A stretch of DNA of 64,000 nt from Chimonanthus salicifolius. Lineage: Eukaryota > Streptophyta > Magnoliopsida > Laurales > Calycanthaceae. Made by a program: the position numbers and the translations under genes. The notes beneath the pieces were generated by a model, which worked only from the letters and a program-made list of their open reading frames with translations, was not told the origin of the DNA and searched no databases. Of this stretch, positions 21,497-33,040 are shown piece by piece. Location: the NCBI GenBank assembly GCA_013350335.1, contig CM023539.1, positions 22,065,043 to 22,129,042 of the forward strand. The letters run 5' to 3'. Every line of letters starts with the position of its first letter. The stretch's first letter is position 1.

Positions 21497-23415
21497 TGTT
21501 AGTGCCCCGGTTTGCCGAGTCCCTATTTGTCAAATTACATTACACAGGAGAATTCTTACCTCGGAAGATTGAAGCATGAAAGAAGACTCAAGTGGTTGTG
21601 AAGACTAAAGATCAAGAGGAAGATCAAGCATCACCAAAGTGTATGCCAATCACACAAAGGTCATTGGTCTTAGATGACTATAGGTGCCACACTTTAGAAT
21701 TACCATGCCTAGGCTTAGACATCACATATGGATCATCTATCAAGCCTAATGGATGTTTGACACAAAACCAGGATCAATGGACTTAAGTTTCAAACCATTA
21801 AAGTTGCTGTCAGGACGACACATCGTGTCGGCGATCAATCGTCAGTGACACCAGACGATCAATCGTGGTGTAGCGATCAATCGTTTGGAAAATCGAAGGT
21901 TCTGGTTGAAATGGACTGTCAAACTCCAGTTGTCTCAGGACGATACATTGGCCATCGATATCGTGGTCACGATAAATTGTTTGGAACCTTGATGATACAA
22001 TTGTGTTGGCGATCGATCGCTGAGACGAGACAACGGCTGGACTTGAAGTTGACATTAGGGTGAACCCAAAACCTTAGGAGGATCTTCCCTAGGCTTAGAA
22101 CTCACATTGATAAAACATAAGTAAGCCTAGAGAAAATGGACCAAAGCCTTGGAGCTTCTTGAGCATTTCTTAGGAAAAATCTTGAGAGTCAAAATTCATG
22201 ACTTGTGAGACTCTTTAGACCAACAAAATGTAGTAATTAACTGGAAAAACCACCATGTTTGGATAGAGCATTGAAGGAGCTTTTCATAGAGCCCAAAAAG
22301 ACTCAAATCGGAGTTCAAGAGTTCAACATATGGCTATTTTAGTAGAGAGCAATTTTGCTGAAAATGTCAGCACGACCGATCATGAAATGACGACCCATCG
22401 CCGACGATCGATCGCCAAATGATGATTAATTGCCTGGAAAAAAAACATGTTCTGGCTGGAAAAACACTATCTTTTTGGGCTGCTCTCAGGTCGATCCAAT
22501 CGTGATGACGATCGATTGTCCGGTACTGATGACGACCAATTGTGGTTCACGATCAATCGTAAGTGATTGTTTTCTATCCGTTGGAAAAACATTTAATGAG
22601 CAACGTCACGTTACAATGGCTCGTTTGGAGGCCACGATTGATCGTGGGTGGTGATCAATCGCCCGTAGCAAGTCGGTATTCTCTAGTTTGCCTATATATA
22701 CTTCAAACTCTTATGAGTGGTGTTGGACCTTTCAACTTGGAACATCTTAAGTTATCCCTGGTGATCCCAAACCTCTCCCAACCTCTCTCCATGCACTCAC
22801 ATAGGTGAATCAATTATAAAATCCAATCAACCTCTTGGTTGTGATTAAGTGAGAGAGTGAAAACCATCTAGGATCAACTTTCATATCCAAATCCTAGAAC
22901 CTCCTCCCAAGGATTGTGATTGCGCATACGCAAGACATATCTTCGACGACATCGACATCACATTGGGAAGGACATCTTCAAGAAGCACACATCTGCAAGG
23001 TTGAGCTCTCAAAAGGGAAGTGCTTCTTAGGTCTTGATTTATTTTTTAAATCATCATTGTAAAGTGGATTATAGAGGGGTTTACTCTAGAACCACTATAA
23101 AAAATAGAGGGAGAGGAGTTGGGTGAAATTTCCAACCAATTGGTTAGATGGAAGTCCTAATCTATTAGTGTGGGTGTAATTCCCCACTTAGTGAATTTGG
23201 GATAGCCCAAGGTTGGGTGAGTCCAATAGTGGATGTAGGTTGGTCAACTAAACCACTATAAATTGGTCTCTGGTGTTTGAACCTTTTGTGTGATTATTTT
23301 TAATTTGGCACATTCTTTTATCACACACTTGATTAATCTAATTTAGTCTGCTGCAAATCATTTGATTAATCAAGAATATTTTAAAAGACCATTAAAATTG
23401 TTGATTGCCCCCTGA
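21497..23415 (+). mobile_element. SIRE-like LTR, solo or truncated
   Basis: Starts TGTTAGTGCCCCGG, as at 24601. It contains a TATA-like 'gcctatatatactt' at about 22688 and the 3' block 'gggtgagtcc..accactataaatt' near 23215-23265. The last hundred bases of the family end are not found after about 23400, and no primer site follows, so the 3' boundary is uncertain. Confidence 0.7.
21815..22670. repeat. CGATCAATCG / CGATCGATCG palindrome array
   Basis: Fifteen or so copies of ACGATCAATCGT-type sites, including perfect CGATCGATCG at about 22012 and 22404, lie upstream of the LTR TATA-like box. The related LTR at 24601 carries the same motif at 24900-25450. Confidence 0.8.
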
Positions 23416-23649
23416 ATGAAGTGGATGATCCTGAGCTTGGGCAAGCCTTCATCCACCCATCTATTTCTACTCTAGGTAATAAATATCAACCAAAAACCGA
23501 AATATCAGCCACTTTTGTTTGGATATCAGCTGGGCTGATGCAATGGCCACTATTTCTACCAATATATCAGCTGAATTGTTTGGAATTTTGAGGTTCAAAA
23601 TATTGGTATGTAGCATAATTTGAAAACTCAAAAACTCCACTAAGTTTTC

Positions 23650-24600
23650 TGTAATATCCTAACCCAAAATTAGGCCAAATTGTGTGATTTTGTGCTAATA
23701 ATCATGTTTTGTGACCCATTAATCGTGAAGATTATGGTTTGGACTTTTTGAAAAATCTCAGATTGGCTTAATCAGAGCTCGGTAGCTCACAAATCCAACT
23801 CATTTAAGTTGGAATGGGAAAATGGTAATTTGTTAAAAATGTTATTATTTAATGATTTTAATTCTTGTCTATTTATAAAACATATTGTTTGAATTAATTA
23901 TACTTTCAGCTTTATACACTTTTATTGATTTTAAATTCTGAGTTTATAGGATCTTTTAACTTATATTTTTTATTTTCAGAAATATTGATAGTTGTGATCC
24001 GAACAGGTCCCTATTTACAAAATAATTATTTTAAATAGTTATAAAAGTTAGAAAATTATAAATAAAATATCTATTGTTTAATCTGTGTTTTAGTCTATCA
24101 TTTTATGTTTTCATATTTTTAAAATAAAATTTAAAAATCATTTAAATAAATAGAGTTCATTTTGAGAAAATTAACTAAAACATCATTTTTGTTAAAATCA
24201 ACGAACTTTCGAAAGATTTTTATAGTGTTTGTAATTTTTAAAGCCTGATGTTTTGAATCGGTTGGATTAGATTAATTAGAACCCATTTATATCCAATTAA
24301 TAGAAATAGGCTTAAGGGACTAAATTTTTTTTTAAAGGTGCATGCAAGCAGATGTTTGGAGGTGATTCACGTACAACTGATGCAAGCTACAATCGTAGCT
24401 TGCAAGCGACGTGGGTTCTTCCCTATTGATTGCATACCTAGCATGCCTACTCCCTCTCCACTCAATTTAAACAACAGATTGCAGCAGATTTCACATATTT
24501 GAGTTTCAAAATCCCAGTTCCATATTTTCCTCAAGGCACTTCTTCTCCTAGCTTCTTCTCCCAACAATTTCTTTTTATCCACCATTCTTTGCTTTGAGCA
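23650..24600 (+). mobile_element. Gypsy LTR 5' part, cut by SIRE-like element 2
   Basis: Starts TGTAATATCCTAACCC and follows the family E start pattern ('taattag..', 'gtgacc.attaa', 'cggagctc'). It is interrupted at 24601 by the SIRE-like LTR, and its remainder would lie beyond the window. The spacer 23416-23649 carries imperfect 'atatcagctg' repeats and nothing else recognised. Confidence 0.5.
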
Positions 24601-26211
24601 TGTTAGTGCCCCAGCTTGCCGAGTCACCTGTTTGTCAATTCCGTGACTTGGGTGAAGCATTGCCTTAACGAGACTCAAGATCTCAAGTGTTGGTTGAAGT
24701 TTGAAGACTCAACGGATCAACAGTCTATGGCAATCACAAATGGTAAGTGGCCATGGATAACCTGAAGTGGAACCCAAACCTTAGGTTCAGCTTGCCTAGG
24801 CTTAGAGATCACATCTGGATAATTAATCAAGTCTAACATGTGTTTGACACCAAATCAGAACCAAATGACATAATGCTCAAACATTTAAAATTGTTGTCAG
24901 GACGAAACATCGTGTCGGCGATCATTCGCTAGTGACAGCAGACGATCAATCGTGGTTTAGCGATCCATCGTCTAAAAAATTGAAGGTTCTGGTTGGAATG
25001 GACTGTCAAACACAAGTGATACTCAGGACGATACATTCGTGGCCACAATCAATCATCTGGTACCTTGACGATACAATAATGTAGGATCGCTTAGACAGAA
25101 CAATGGCTGAACTTAAACAAGGCATGGAATTTTTAATCACATACGACCAATCATTGCACGATCAATCATGTGTACAAGATTGGAACACATCGGCATCACG
25201 ATCAATTGTTGTGGGTCTGGATGAGGCTTGTCTTGACAAAGCTCTGTCAAAAAAGGATAGCCTCAGGTCGATACATTCGCCAACCACGATCTGTCCCCAG
25301 TAAACACAGATGATTAATTGTGTGGGACGATCAATCACAGGTTTCCGTTTTTCTGCCGTTACTATGCAGTAAATGCACAACGGTTTGGGTTGGGAAAAGT
25401 TATTCAAACATAGATGATTGATCTCCAGGACACAATCAATCGTGTGTTCTAGAGATTCAAAAAATTTATGTTTGCTTATAAATACAACACTGGCTTATTC
25501 TCTCTTGGAGAATCATTTGCGAAATCATTCAAATATCCAATCGGTTTAGATTGAGATTAAGAGAGAATGATTAAGCCACCTCTAGGTATAATTGGGCCTC
25601 CAATTTCCTAGACACCCTCCCAAGGATTGTGATTGCTCTACACGATGGGTCTATGTCTTCATCGACATCACATTGGGAGAGACATTTCAAAAGCACCACT
25701 CATTTGCAAAGCTCTACAAGGCAAGTGCTTCTATTTTAGATTTTTACTTTAAAAATCAATTAATCATTGTGAAGTGGATTAAATCGTTGGATTGAATCAC
25801 TATAAAAAATAGAGGGATAATGATTAGACTGGGGAGGTCGAACCTTTCAAAATTTAGGGATTGGGTGAAATTCTCAATCAATTAGATAGGTGGAAGTCCT
25901 ATTCTATTGTGTTGGTGTAATTCCAACACTTAGTGAATTTGGAGATAGCCCAAGCTTGGGTGAGTCTCAACAGTGGACGTAGGTTTGTTTAAACCAAACC
26001 ACTATAAATCTTGTGTTCATGGTGTTATAGCTTAGTGTATGATTTTACTCAATTGTGTTTTCTCTTGTTCACATACCACTTGATTAATATTGTTTTAATT
26101 CTGCCTTTTTAGTTGTTAATCAAGGAAAGTTTGAATTGAACACATATTTGTAGATTATCCTATTCACCTCGCTCTAGGGATAATCGGGCTCTAAGCACTA
26201 GGGAAATTTCA
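24601..26211 (+). mobile_element. 5' LTR of SIRE-like element 2
   Basis: Starts TGTTAGTGCCCCAGC and ends GGGAAATTTCA, 1611 bp, immediately before a near-perfect primer site. It has a TATA-like 'gcttataaatac' at about 25476, preceded by the CGATCAATCG palindrome array (24900-25450). Confidence 0.85.
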
Positions 26212-26213
26212 AT

Positions 26214-26225
26214 TGGTATCAGAGC
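26214..26225 (+). other. Primer-binding site, initiator tRNA-Met
   Basis: TGGTATCAGAGC, a perfect match to the plant tRNA-iMet complement, 2 bp after the LTR end. Confidence 0.9.
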
Positions 26226-26278
26226 ATCGTGCTCATTTTAAGGATTTAATCATCCGATTTATCCAAGTGCTAGAATCA

Positions 26279-28180
26279 TGTCCATTGGAGAAAGTCATGC
26301 CATGTCTAAACCCCCTATACTTCGATGGAACCAATTATGCTTCTTGGAAAGCAACAATGAAAACTTTTTTCATATCCATCGATGGTTGAGTATGGGAGTC
26401 AGTTAGACAAGGTTGGAAAGTACCTACAGAAGAGAAGGTGGATACGGCTACTAGTTCCACAACCGTTATACCAAAGTAATACTCAACTGGTCTACAAATG
26501 AAAAAACCATGTACACTGCTAATGGTAGAGCACTTAATGCTTTAAATTGTGCATTATCACCTAATGGATACAAGAGAAACATGATGTGTGAGACTGCACA
26601 TGAAGCAAGGGAAATTCTAGAGAGAACCCACGAAGGCACCTCCGTTGTGAAGAGGTTAAAGCTCCAATTGTTGGAAGCTCAATTTGATGCCTCGAAAATG
26701 AGAGAAAAAGAAAGCTGTATGGACTTCTATTCTAGAGTTAGTGACATTGTCAACTCTATGTGGGCTCTCGGTGATAGAATTCCCAATAAAAAGTGTGCAC
26801 AAGGATTTTGAGAAATCTTCCAAGAGGTTTGAATCCAAAAAGGTGACAATTGAGGAATACTAGAATATTGCTCAAATGAAGGTTGATGACTTGGTGGCAT
26901 CACTACAAACCTTTGAGTTAAACCTTGAACCACCAAAGTAAAAGCCATTGCCTTGAAATCTTCTGTAAAACTCACACCAATTAAAGAAAAATAACCGGAA
27001 TTGGAAGATGATCCAAGTGAAGAAATGGCCCTCTTAGCTAAAAAGTATTTGAAAATTTTCAAAAGACTAGATAAAATTAGGAAATTTAAAAAGGGAGAAA
27101 CAAGTGAAAAATTCCCTAAAAGACATGAACCTCACAAAGAAAAATATAAGAAGAAGGCCAAGGAACGGGAGTGTTTCAATTGTGGTGGGAGAGGATACTA
27201 CTCAAATGTATGTCCTTCGGAAAAGCCTAAGAAGGCTATGAATGCCACTTATGAGGACACCTCGGAATCGGAAAGTGATTCGGAAGAGAAAACTCAAGTA
27301 AAAGATGAAAAACACAAAGGTTTCATAGCTTCCATTGTTGAAAATCCGGAAGCACCCATAATTGAAACGGCGGAAATTGAAAGTGATAGTAAAGATGGTG
27401 ATCTTCAAATATCCTTCGATGCCTTGTACCTTGAGAGTGAACAATTGGCTAGGAAATTAGATAAGGCTTAAAGTGAAAATTTAAACTTGTCGAGCCAACT
27501 TGAAGCTTTAAAAAATGAAAACACTCTACTCACCTCTAAGCTAAAAACCTCAAATGAAGAAATCATTAAGTTAAAGGAGAGTGAGAAAGCCCTTCAAGAT
27601 GAAATGTCAATTCATTGTTTCGATGTTAAAAATCTTTCTAACATCAACGAAAATCTTGAAAAGGAGGTCAAGAGACCCACTCATAAACTTAATGAACTTA
27701 AAAGACACAAAGTAAAGTTCTAAGAAAAGTTTACCCAATGAGAAGAAAGATTGGAAAGACTCTTAAAATCGGGTAAAAGTTTAGTAATAGGTCAGGTCTT
27801 GGCTCCTCATTGGAAACTAATGGACCTATTGACCAAAGGGTGTATGTTTAGGGACTTGTGCCTAAAAATCCCAAAGGAAAATGTTTTTATTGCCATAAGG
27901 TTGGACACTATAAGAGAGAGTGTAACCTTAGAAAAAGGCATTTGCAAGATAAGGTCCTTAACCACACTCCAAATGTTAAGGTTTAAATACATCCACCAAA
28001 TCCAAATGTTAAGCCTAAAATGCATCCACCAAGGCCTAATGTCAAAGGCATGTACCTCCAAGGAAGGTGGACCCAAGGCAAGACTCCTTGTTGAGACAAC
28101 TGGATCTTGTCTTGAAGGAGTTAAGGATTCCAATGTTTGGACCACCAAGGTATGCCCAAAGGGATGTATATGAGAGACCT
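26279..28180 (+). pseudogene. Degenerate gag of SIRE-like element 2
   Basis: The capsid-like UBN2 region runs from about 26310 (FDGTNYASWKATMKTFF in a shifted frame) through 26509-26811 (KRLKLQLLEAQFDASKM, then CMDFYSRVSDIVNSMWALGD). A basic stretch and a zinc knuckle CFNCGGRGYYSNVC at 27172-27213 follow, with the usual His replaced by Tyr, then an acidic TSESESDSEEK run as in SIRE gags. A coiled coil covers 27487-27723, and a second knuckle with CFYCHKVGHYKREC lies near 27880. Gag packages element RNA in virus-like particles. Several frameshifts and stops split it. No pol follows. Confidence 0.75.
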
Positions 28181-29070
28181 AACTCAACCATTTGGATACC
28201 TAGGAGATAGACCACCATCACTCATATTTTGTTTTGGTTTGAGATTCACTTCCATATCTTAAACCATTACAAATTGAACTCTAGTGGCAAGTGAGTTCAA
28301 ATAGCCCAAGTTCTATGACATGAAAGAGGAATCGGTGACTACAAGCTTAGACTATGCATTTCCTGGCTATTGCACTAGTCTTTCTTGGAAAACCATACAT
28401 TCCTTGGAAATTCATCTTTCAAGTGGTATACCTTTGTTTCAATATGCTAAACATGGTTGTTTCTTTGCTTATTGAATGGTGTATGGTTTGATTGACTTAT
28501 TCTTGCATGGATTTGATCAATTGTGCTTAACTTGGGTATGTGATTTTTAATTTGATAAATTGCAAGTTGTGGTTATGGTATATGTAATGTTTATCATGAA
28601 TATGATGTCTGTATGCCACATGTGTTTTTGAAAAGATAATGGGGAGTTTTCAAAATAAAATCGAATTTTAGGATGAAAATCAGAATCTGGTATGGCGATT
28701 ATTCGCCAGTGACATTGCATCGGCTCTGCGACCGATCGCCAGGACAATGTATTGTCCGTGTCGAGCAAGTTTAAGTTAAAACCCTACATTCGTGATTGAA
28801 ATCCCTAAACCCTCTTTTCTTCCTGCAACTGTTCTTCCCAAAATCCTTCTCCTCCCAGCTACTGGTCGTGTCCTAGGCCTCCCACAGTCGTCCCTCCGAT
28901 GGTTTTATCGCCAGAATAGGCCGGAGAAAAGTTTCCTCTACCATCAAAGACCACCCATCTCACAGATTTCAGTGATTTTTCTGTTTGGGTAAGGCCCAAT
29001 CTTTCCTCATTTCATTTTTACCTTAGAAGAAGGATGTTTTGGAAATCAAAGGAAAATGCCAATGACGTAA
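28181..29070 (+). other. Internal spacer of SIRE-like element 2, no pol
   Basis: Between gag and the acidic 3' ORF there is only non-coding sequence. It includes a small set of CGAT-type sites near 28697-28745 (GGCGATTATTCGCC, CGACCGATCGCC) like those in the LTR. No protease, integrase, RT or RNase H motif is visible in six frames. Confidence 0.6.
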
Positions 29071-29829
29071 ATGCCTGAGAACTGTGAGACCCCTGTAACC
29101 AAGGAAGACACCATTGCCTCATCTCCTCCTTCCAAGAGACCTAAGGCCCAAAAAGGGAAAGAAATTTCTAGGGACACTCAGCCATCCCTCCTTGCTCTTG
29201 AGAAAACTCTTGTCTCCCAAAGTCCTAAGACATCAAAGAAATTTGTTGTCCATATGGGTATAGCAATTAGTTTTCCCGTCGAAATGTCCGCTAATAAATC
29301 ATCAAGTTCTAGTACACCTATAATCCCAAAACTTCCCACTAGAAGGCCTGGAAATGGAGTGGTCATTAGAGAACCTATACCTTCTATCCAACCTGAAGAG
29401 GAAAAACAAGAAAATGAGAGGGAAGAAGAAAATGTGAATGAAGGAGAAGAAGGAAATCAAGATGATGAGGGAGATAATGAAGGTGAAAAGAGTGAGGAAG
29501 AAGAAGAAAATGAGGGAACTGATGAGGAAGAAGAAGAAAATGAGGAACTGATGAGGAAGAAGATGATCAAGGTGATCAAGGTGATCAAGGTGTAAGAGAA
29601 GAATATGAGGAAGTAGAATAAGAAATAGAAGAAGAAGAGGACTATGATACCCCTCTTCTCATGCTTCTCACAGCATACCCATCCGTTGAAGAGCTCAACA
29701 TAGAGAGGACAATAGATCCTAAATTTTTTGAAAAATTCTGAGTCCTTAAGCACATTAGGAAGACTGGATGGATGAAACTTCTTGAGTGGGGTAGGAAAAT
29801 TTACCCAAAAATGGCCAAGAGGATATTTT
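29071..29829 (+). pseudogene. Acidic downstream ORF of SIRE-like element 2, cut by element E
   Basis: The frame begins MPENCETPVTKED and has Pro/Ser/Lys-rich text to about residue 100, then a strongly acidic Glu/Asp/Asn tract (29395-29560) ending in a GATCAAGGT microsatellite. After a frameshift near 29545 it continues with a short conserved-looking block (YPSVEELNIERTIDPKFF, then TGWMKLLEWGRKIYPKMA). The last block resembles the plant transposon protein domain often found downstream of pol or in chimeric ORFs. That assignment is from memory and unsure. Element E is inserted in this frame at 29830. Function unknown. Confidence 0.5.
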
Positions 29830-30144
29830 TGTAATAACCCAACCCTTAATTAGAAAAATGACAAAATTTTAGGACCGTTAACTTGGCTTTATGACCGATT
29901 AACATGATAGGGTACGGAGAGAGCTTCCCAAAATGGTATTATATGACCCAATCGGAGCTCATTTGCTCAATGATTTAGTCCGATGAAGATCGGAGGGTAT
30001 TTTGGACATTTCACAAATGTCTTTTGTTTTATATAAAAATCATGAATAGTGTCTTGAAAACTTGATGCGTGAGGGATTTTTTTGATGAATAGCTATCAGA
30101 GCTTCGGAGTCATTTGAGACTCATATTTCGATCAGGGGTTACTT

Positions 30145-31135
30145 ATGGCAAGGCATTGTTGGCTTCATAACCGACAAACCGGGAATGGTTATTTGTTCCC
30201 TTCCAATTATAGTCGTGATGTGAGATGCGCCCCAGCAGATGATAGAACCGAATTTTCTAACGACCGTAACAGGCAGTTTTATCTAATATTTGAGTCATGT
30301 GCTCATCTACAGAACGAGCTTACGGCTCTAAAGAATCAAACTAACCAATACCCTTCTAGTTCGCCATCAATGCAATCAAGGTACTCCCGATACTCATTTT
30401 CTGAAAAAAGTTCAGATGAAAATTCAGATGAAAGTTCATATGAAAGTTCATATGAAAGTTCGGATGAATGTTCCGATGAAAACTTGACCACAGACAACAG
30501 GCAAGACATACAGTTAGACAGCCTGAGAGGAGGCAACAAACTATCAGTTTTGTCGATGAAGAAGACACAGCAACACAAGTCAAAACAGTTGACTTAGATT
30601 CCTTCAGTGAGGAAGAGGTCGACGATGTCGTGGAGACAGACTCCATAAGTGTGCAAATCTTGGAGACAATGCAGGAACATCCAATTCATATTGGTGAACC
30701 CCGACTAGACGACAACACCACAATAGCACAGAGGCTGAGGCCATCAATGAATTTGTGTTTTGTGATGCTCATTCCACGAGAACATTGGGCGAGCAAAGAA
30801 CTTATGTCGATCCAATGTGGGATGAACACATGAACCAGCTGACTATACCTAGTATCCCACCAGTGTTAGCAGTTCATGAAGCTACGGAAGCGACAGGTGC
30901 AACAGAGGGATGTGTCCAACAGTTTGAGGCAAGTTCCATTTTGAATCAGGAACTTGAGACACACTATCTTGAGCCACAGTCTAGTGATCAACAACTAGAG
31001 GATGCTACTGACAGAGGCAACAGAGATTGGTACGTACAGGTTCGTACACTAGCGATAGATGATCGGCATCATGTGGACTCACACCACACAATCCAACCAT
31101 ATGTTGACCCGATATGGGAGAGCTTTGAGATGTAG
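30145..31135 (+). pseudogene. Unrecognised acidic ORF of the TG..CA element
   Basis: I do not recognise this protein. It starts MARHCWLHNRQTGNGYLFPS. Near residues 50-65 is a short coiled-coil-like part (HLQNELTALKNQ), followed by a Ser/Glu/Asp run encoded by 12-bp tandem repeats at 30405-30480. After frameshifts near 30490 and 30740 it continues with acidic text to a stop at 31135. A further open segment (31136-31187 joined to 36432-36519) ends LWRHMRDYE and was split by the copia insertion. Position between primer site and polypurine tract makes it the element's only coding region. A gag-like or accessory role is possible but unsupported. Confidence 0.45.
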
Positions 31136-31187
31136 TCCTCCGCACCTATCATCCATTCACTTTTGGTAGGCCCCAAGGTGACATATC

Positions 31188-31471
31188 TGTTGTGGGACCC
31201 GACTTAACTCGGGACCCATCTCTGGACAGAAAGTGTCCAAGTTCAATGCATTAACAACAGTGTCCAAGTTCAATATATTTATATAGTCAACTTGTAATTA
31301 ATGTTTTCCTTTTTTGCCAACATGATTAGCTCCTTTTTTTCTATTTAATCATGTACAAAGCTACAGGGTAAAATACAGTAAACACATTTTAAGAGAAAGA
31401 ATAATTCTTATCCTTCAATCTTTTCTCCATCAATCCTCTTCTTTTTCTTATTTTTTTTTTATTATTCAACA
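31188..31471 (+). mobile_element. 5' LTR of the nested copia element
   Basis: 284 bp, TG..CA. The primer site TGGTATCACGC directly follows (31472-31482) and matches the start of the tRNA-iMet complement. Confidence 0.9.
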
Positions 31472-32089
31472 TGGTATCACGCTAGAAAGATTTCGGCAGT
31501 TTTTTCTGCTTGTCCGTTGTACTACTCTAGCGGATCCTCTCTACCATCGATTTTTCCTGCGAAGCATCTGACGGCGGGACCCTATCTCTCTTGCCGTCTT
31601 TGATAGAGCTCTCTTTCCCTCAAGATTGGATCTCTGTTTTGCTTCCTCTTTTCTGTGGTTTATGCTGCCCTCTGTCTCAGTGATTCTACCTAATTTAGAA
31701 AACCTAATCTCAGTTTTCTGCTTCGATCTGCCGCCTCGCCTCATATTTTGGAGTCGATCTTGCCTCCCTGCAATCGTCTCTAAGTGTACTCTCCATCCCT
31801 CCGGCTTGTCCCACCTTTACACAGTTGTGGGACCCCTTATCTGCATCACGATTCCTGCTGCCCCTACCACATCTACAGTGATTTTTTTCTCCTTTTTCTG
31901 CCATATCTGCTTGGTTTTTGCATTTTTTTTGCTTAGGAACAACAGTATTGTGTTCGCCCTAGCCTTGTACTCTCATAGGACTGCCCTTTATCAACTACGA
32001 TCATCGATCTACTTCTAGATCATGACTTCCTCTCCGATCAAAATCAGAACGGGTCTTCTAGGCGCTCATCCAATACTTCCCTCACTGAT

Positions 32090-32930
32090 ATGGCTGCTTT
32101 TGGGCCCACACATATTGGAAAGATCACCACCGTCTTATTGAATGAGACAAATTACTTCCAATGGTCTCATTCTGCGAAAATGTTTCTCAATGCCAAACAT
32201 TTGTCTGATTATATTAATGGCACTGCCCCTGAGCCAGCCAAAACAGACTCTTCTTATCGCACATGGACAGCTAACAACTCCTTGGTGCAGCCCTGGCTCC
32301 TCCACTCCATGGAGGATCAATGCTCTTCCCACGGCCAAAGATGTATGGGACATCGTTCAAGCCTTGTATTCCGATGGTGATAATTCTGCCCGCTTTTATG
32401 TGTTATATCATACTGCATCTCATCTTCGACAGGGGGAACTCTCACTGATTCAGTACTATTCCAAGATACAGGCGTGTTGGATCAAGTTGGATCAACTTGA
32501 GTATGTTCAGTTTAAGTTATCAGATGATGATGTTCTCTATCAGCAACTCATTAATCGTAGACGAGCTTTTGAGTTATTGGCTGGCCTCAACCAGGACTTT
32601 GAGCCTATTCGAGATCAACTACTGGGACAACGCCCTCTTCTTTCTCTAGAAGCAGTGTATTCTGCTTTACTCCGCAATGATCGGCGTCACTCAGTCATGA
32701 CCCCTGTGCTTGTTGAACACTCTGCCTTAGTGACCTTTCATCCTTCAGTGACTTCTCCCGCTTAGGGGACTTCTGGTCCTCTTGGCAAAGGTACAAAGAA
32801 GAAGGGGTCTCGGTTCTACACTTATTGTAAAATGACAGATCATTATGTGGATTCGTGCTATAAACTGCATGGGCATCCAGAGCAAGCTAATATCTCTATT
32901 GCTGCTCCTGTCCCCCCCTTCATCTGATGT
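32090..32930 (+). pseudogene. Copia gag with zinc-knuckle remnant
   Basis: Starts MAAFGPTHIGKITTVLLNET with the copia N-terminal pattern (LNxxNYxxWS), shifts frame near 32300, and continues from about 32345 with AKDVWDIVQALYSDGDNSAR, the UBN2-type capsid part, to a stop at 32763. Downstream in frame is FYTYCKMTDHYVDSCYKLHG, where the family has CxYCxxxGHxxxxCYKLHG: the first Cys and the Gly are replaced. A second frameshift occurs in a C run near 32914. Confidence 0.85.
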
Positions 32931-33040
32931 GGCTAGTGATGATGCTCCGATGACTCGTCAGGACTTCAATATGTTGTTGCAATGCATGAGTCGTCTTCAG
33001 CATTCCGAGGTCTCCAATGCTATCTCCTCCTCTTTAGGTA

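Noticed and set aside
29440..29580. Acidic Glu/Asp tract as a nuclear chaperone-type gene
   Set aside because: It is a GAA/GAT microsatellite expansion within the copia 3' ORF.
30063..31187. Endogenous pararetrovirus sequence
   Set aside because: TG..CA ends, a 5-bp duplication, an LTR and a polypurine tract point to an LTR element, and no viral-type coat, movement or RT domain is visible.
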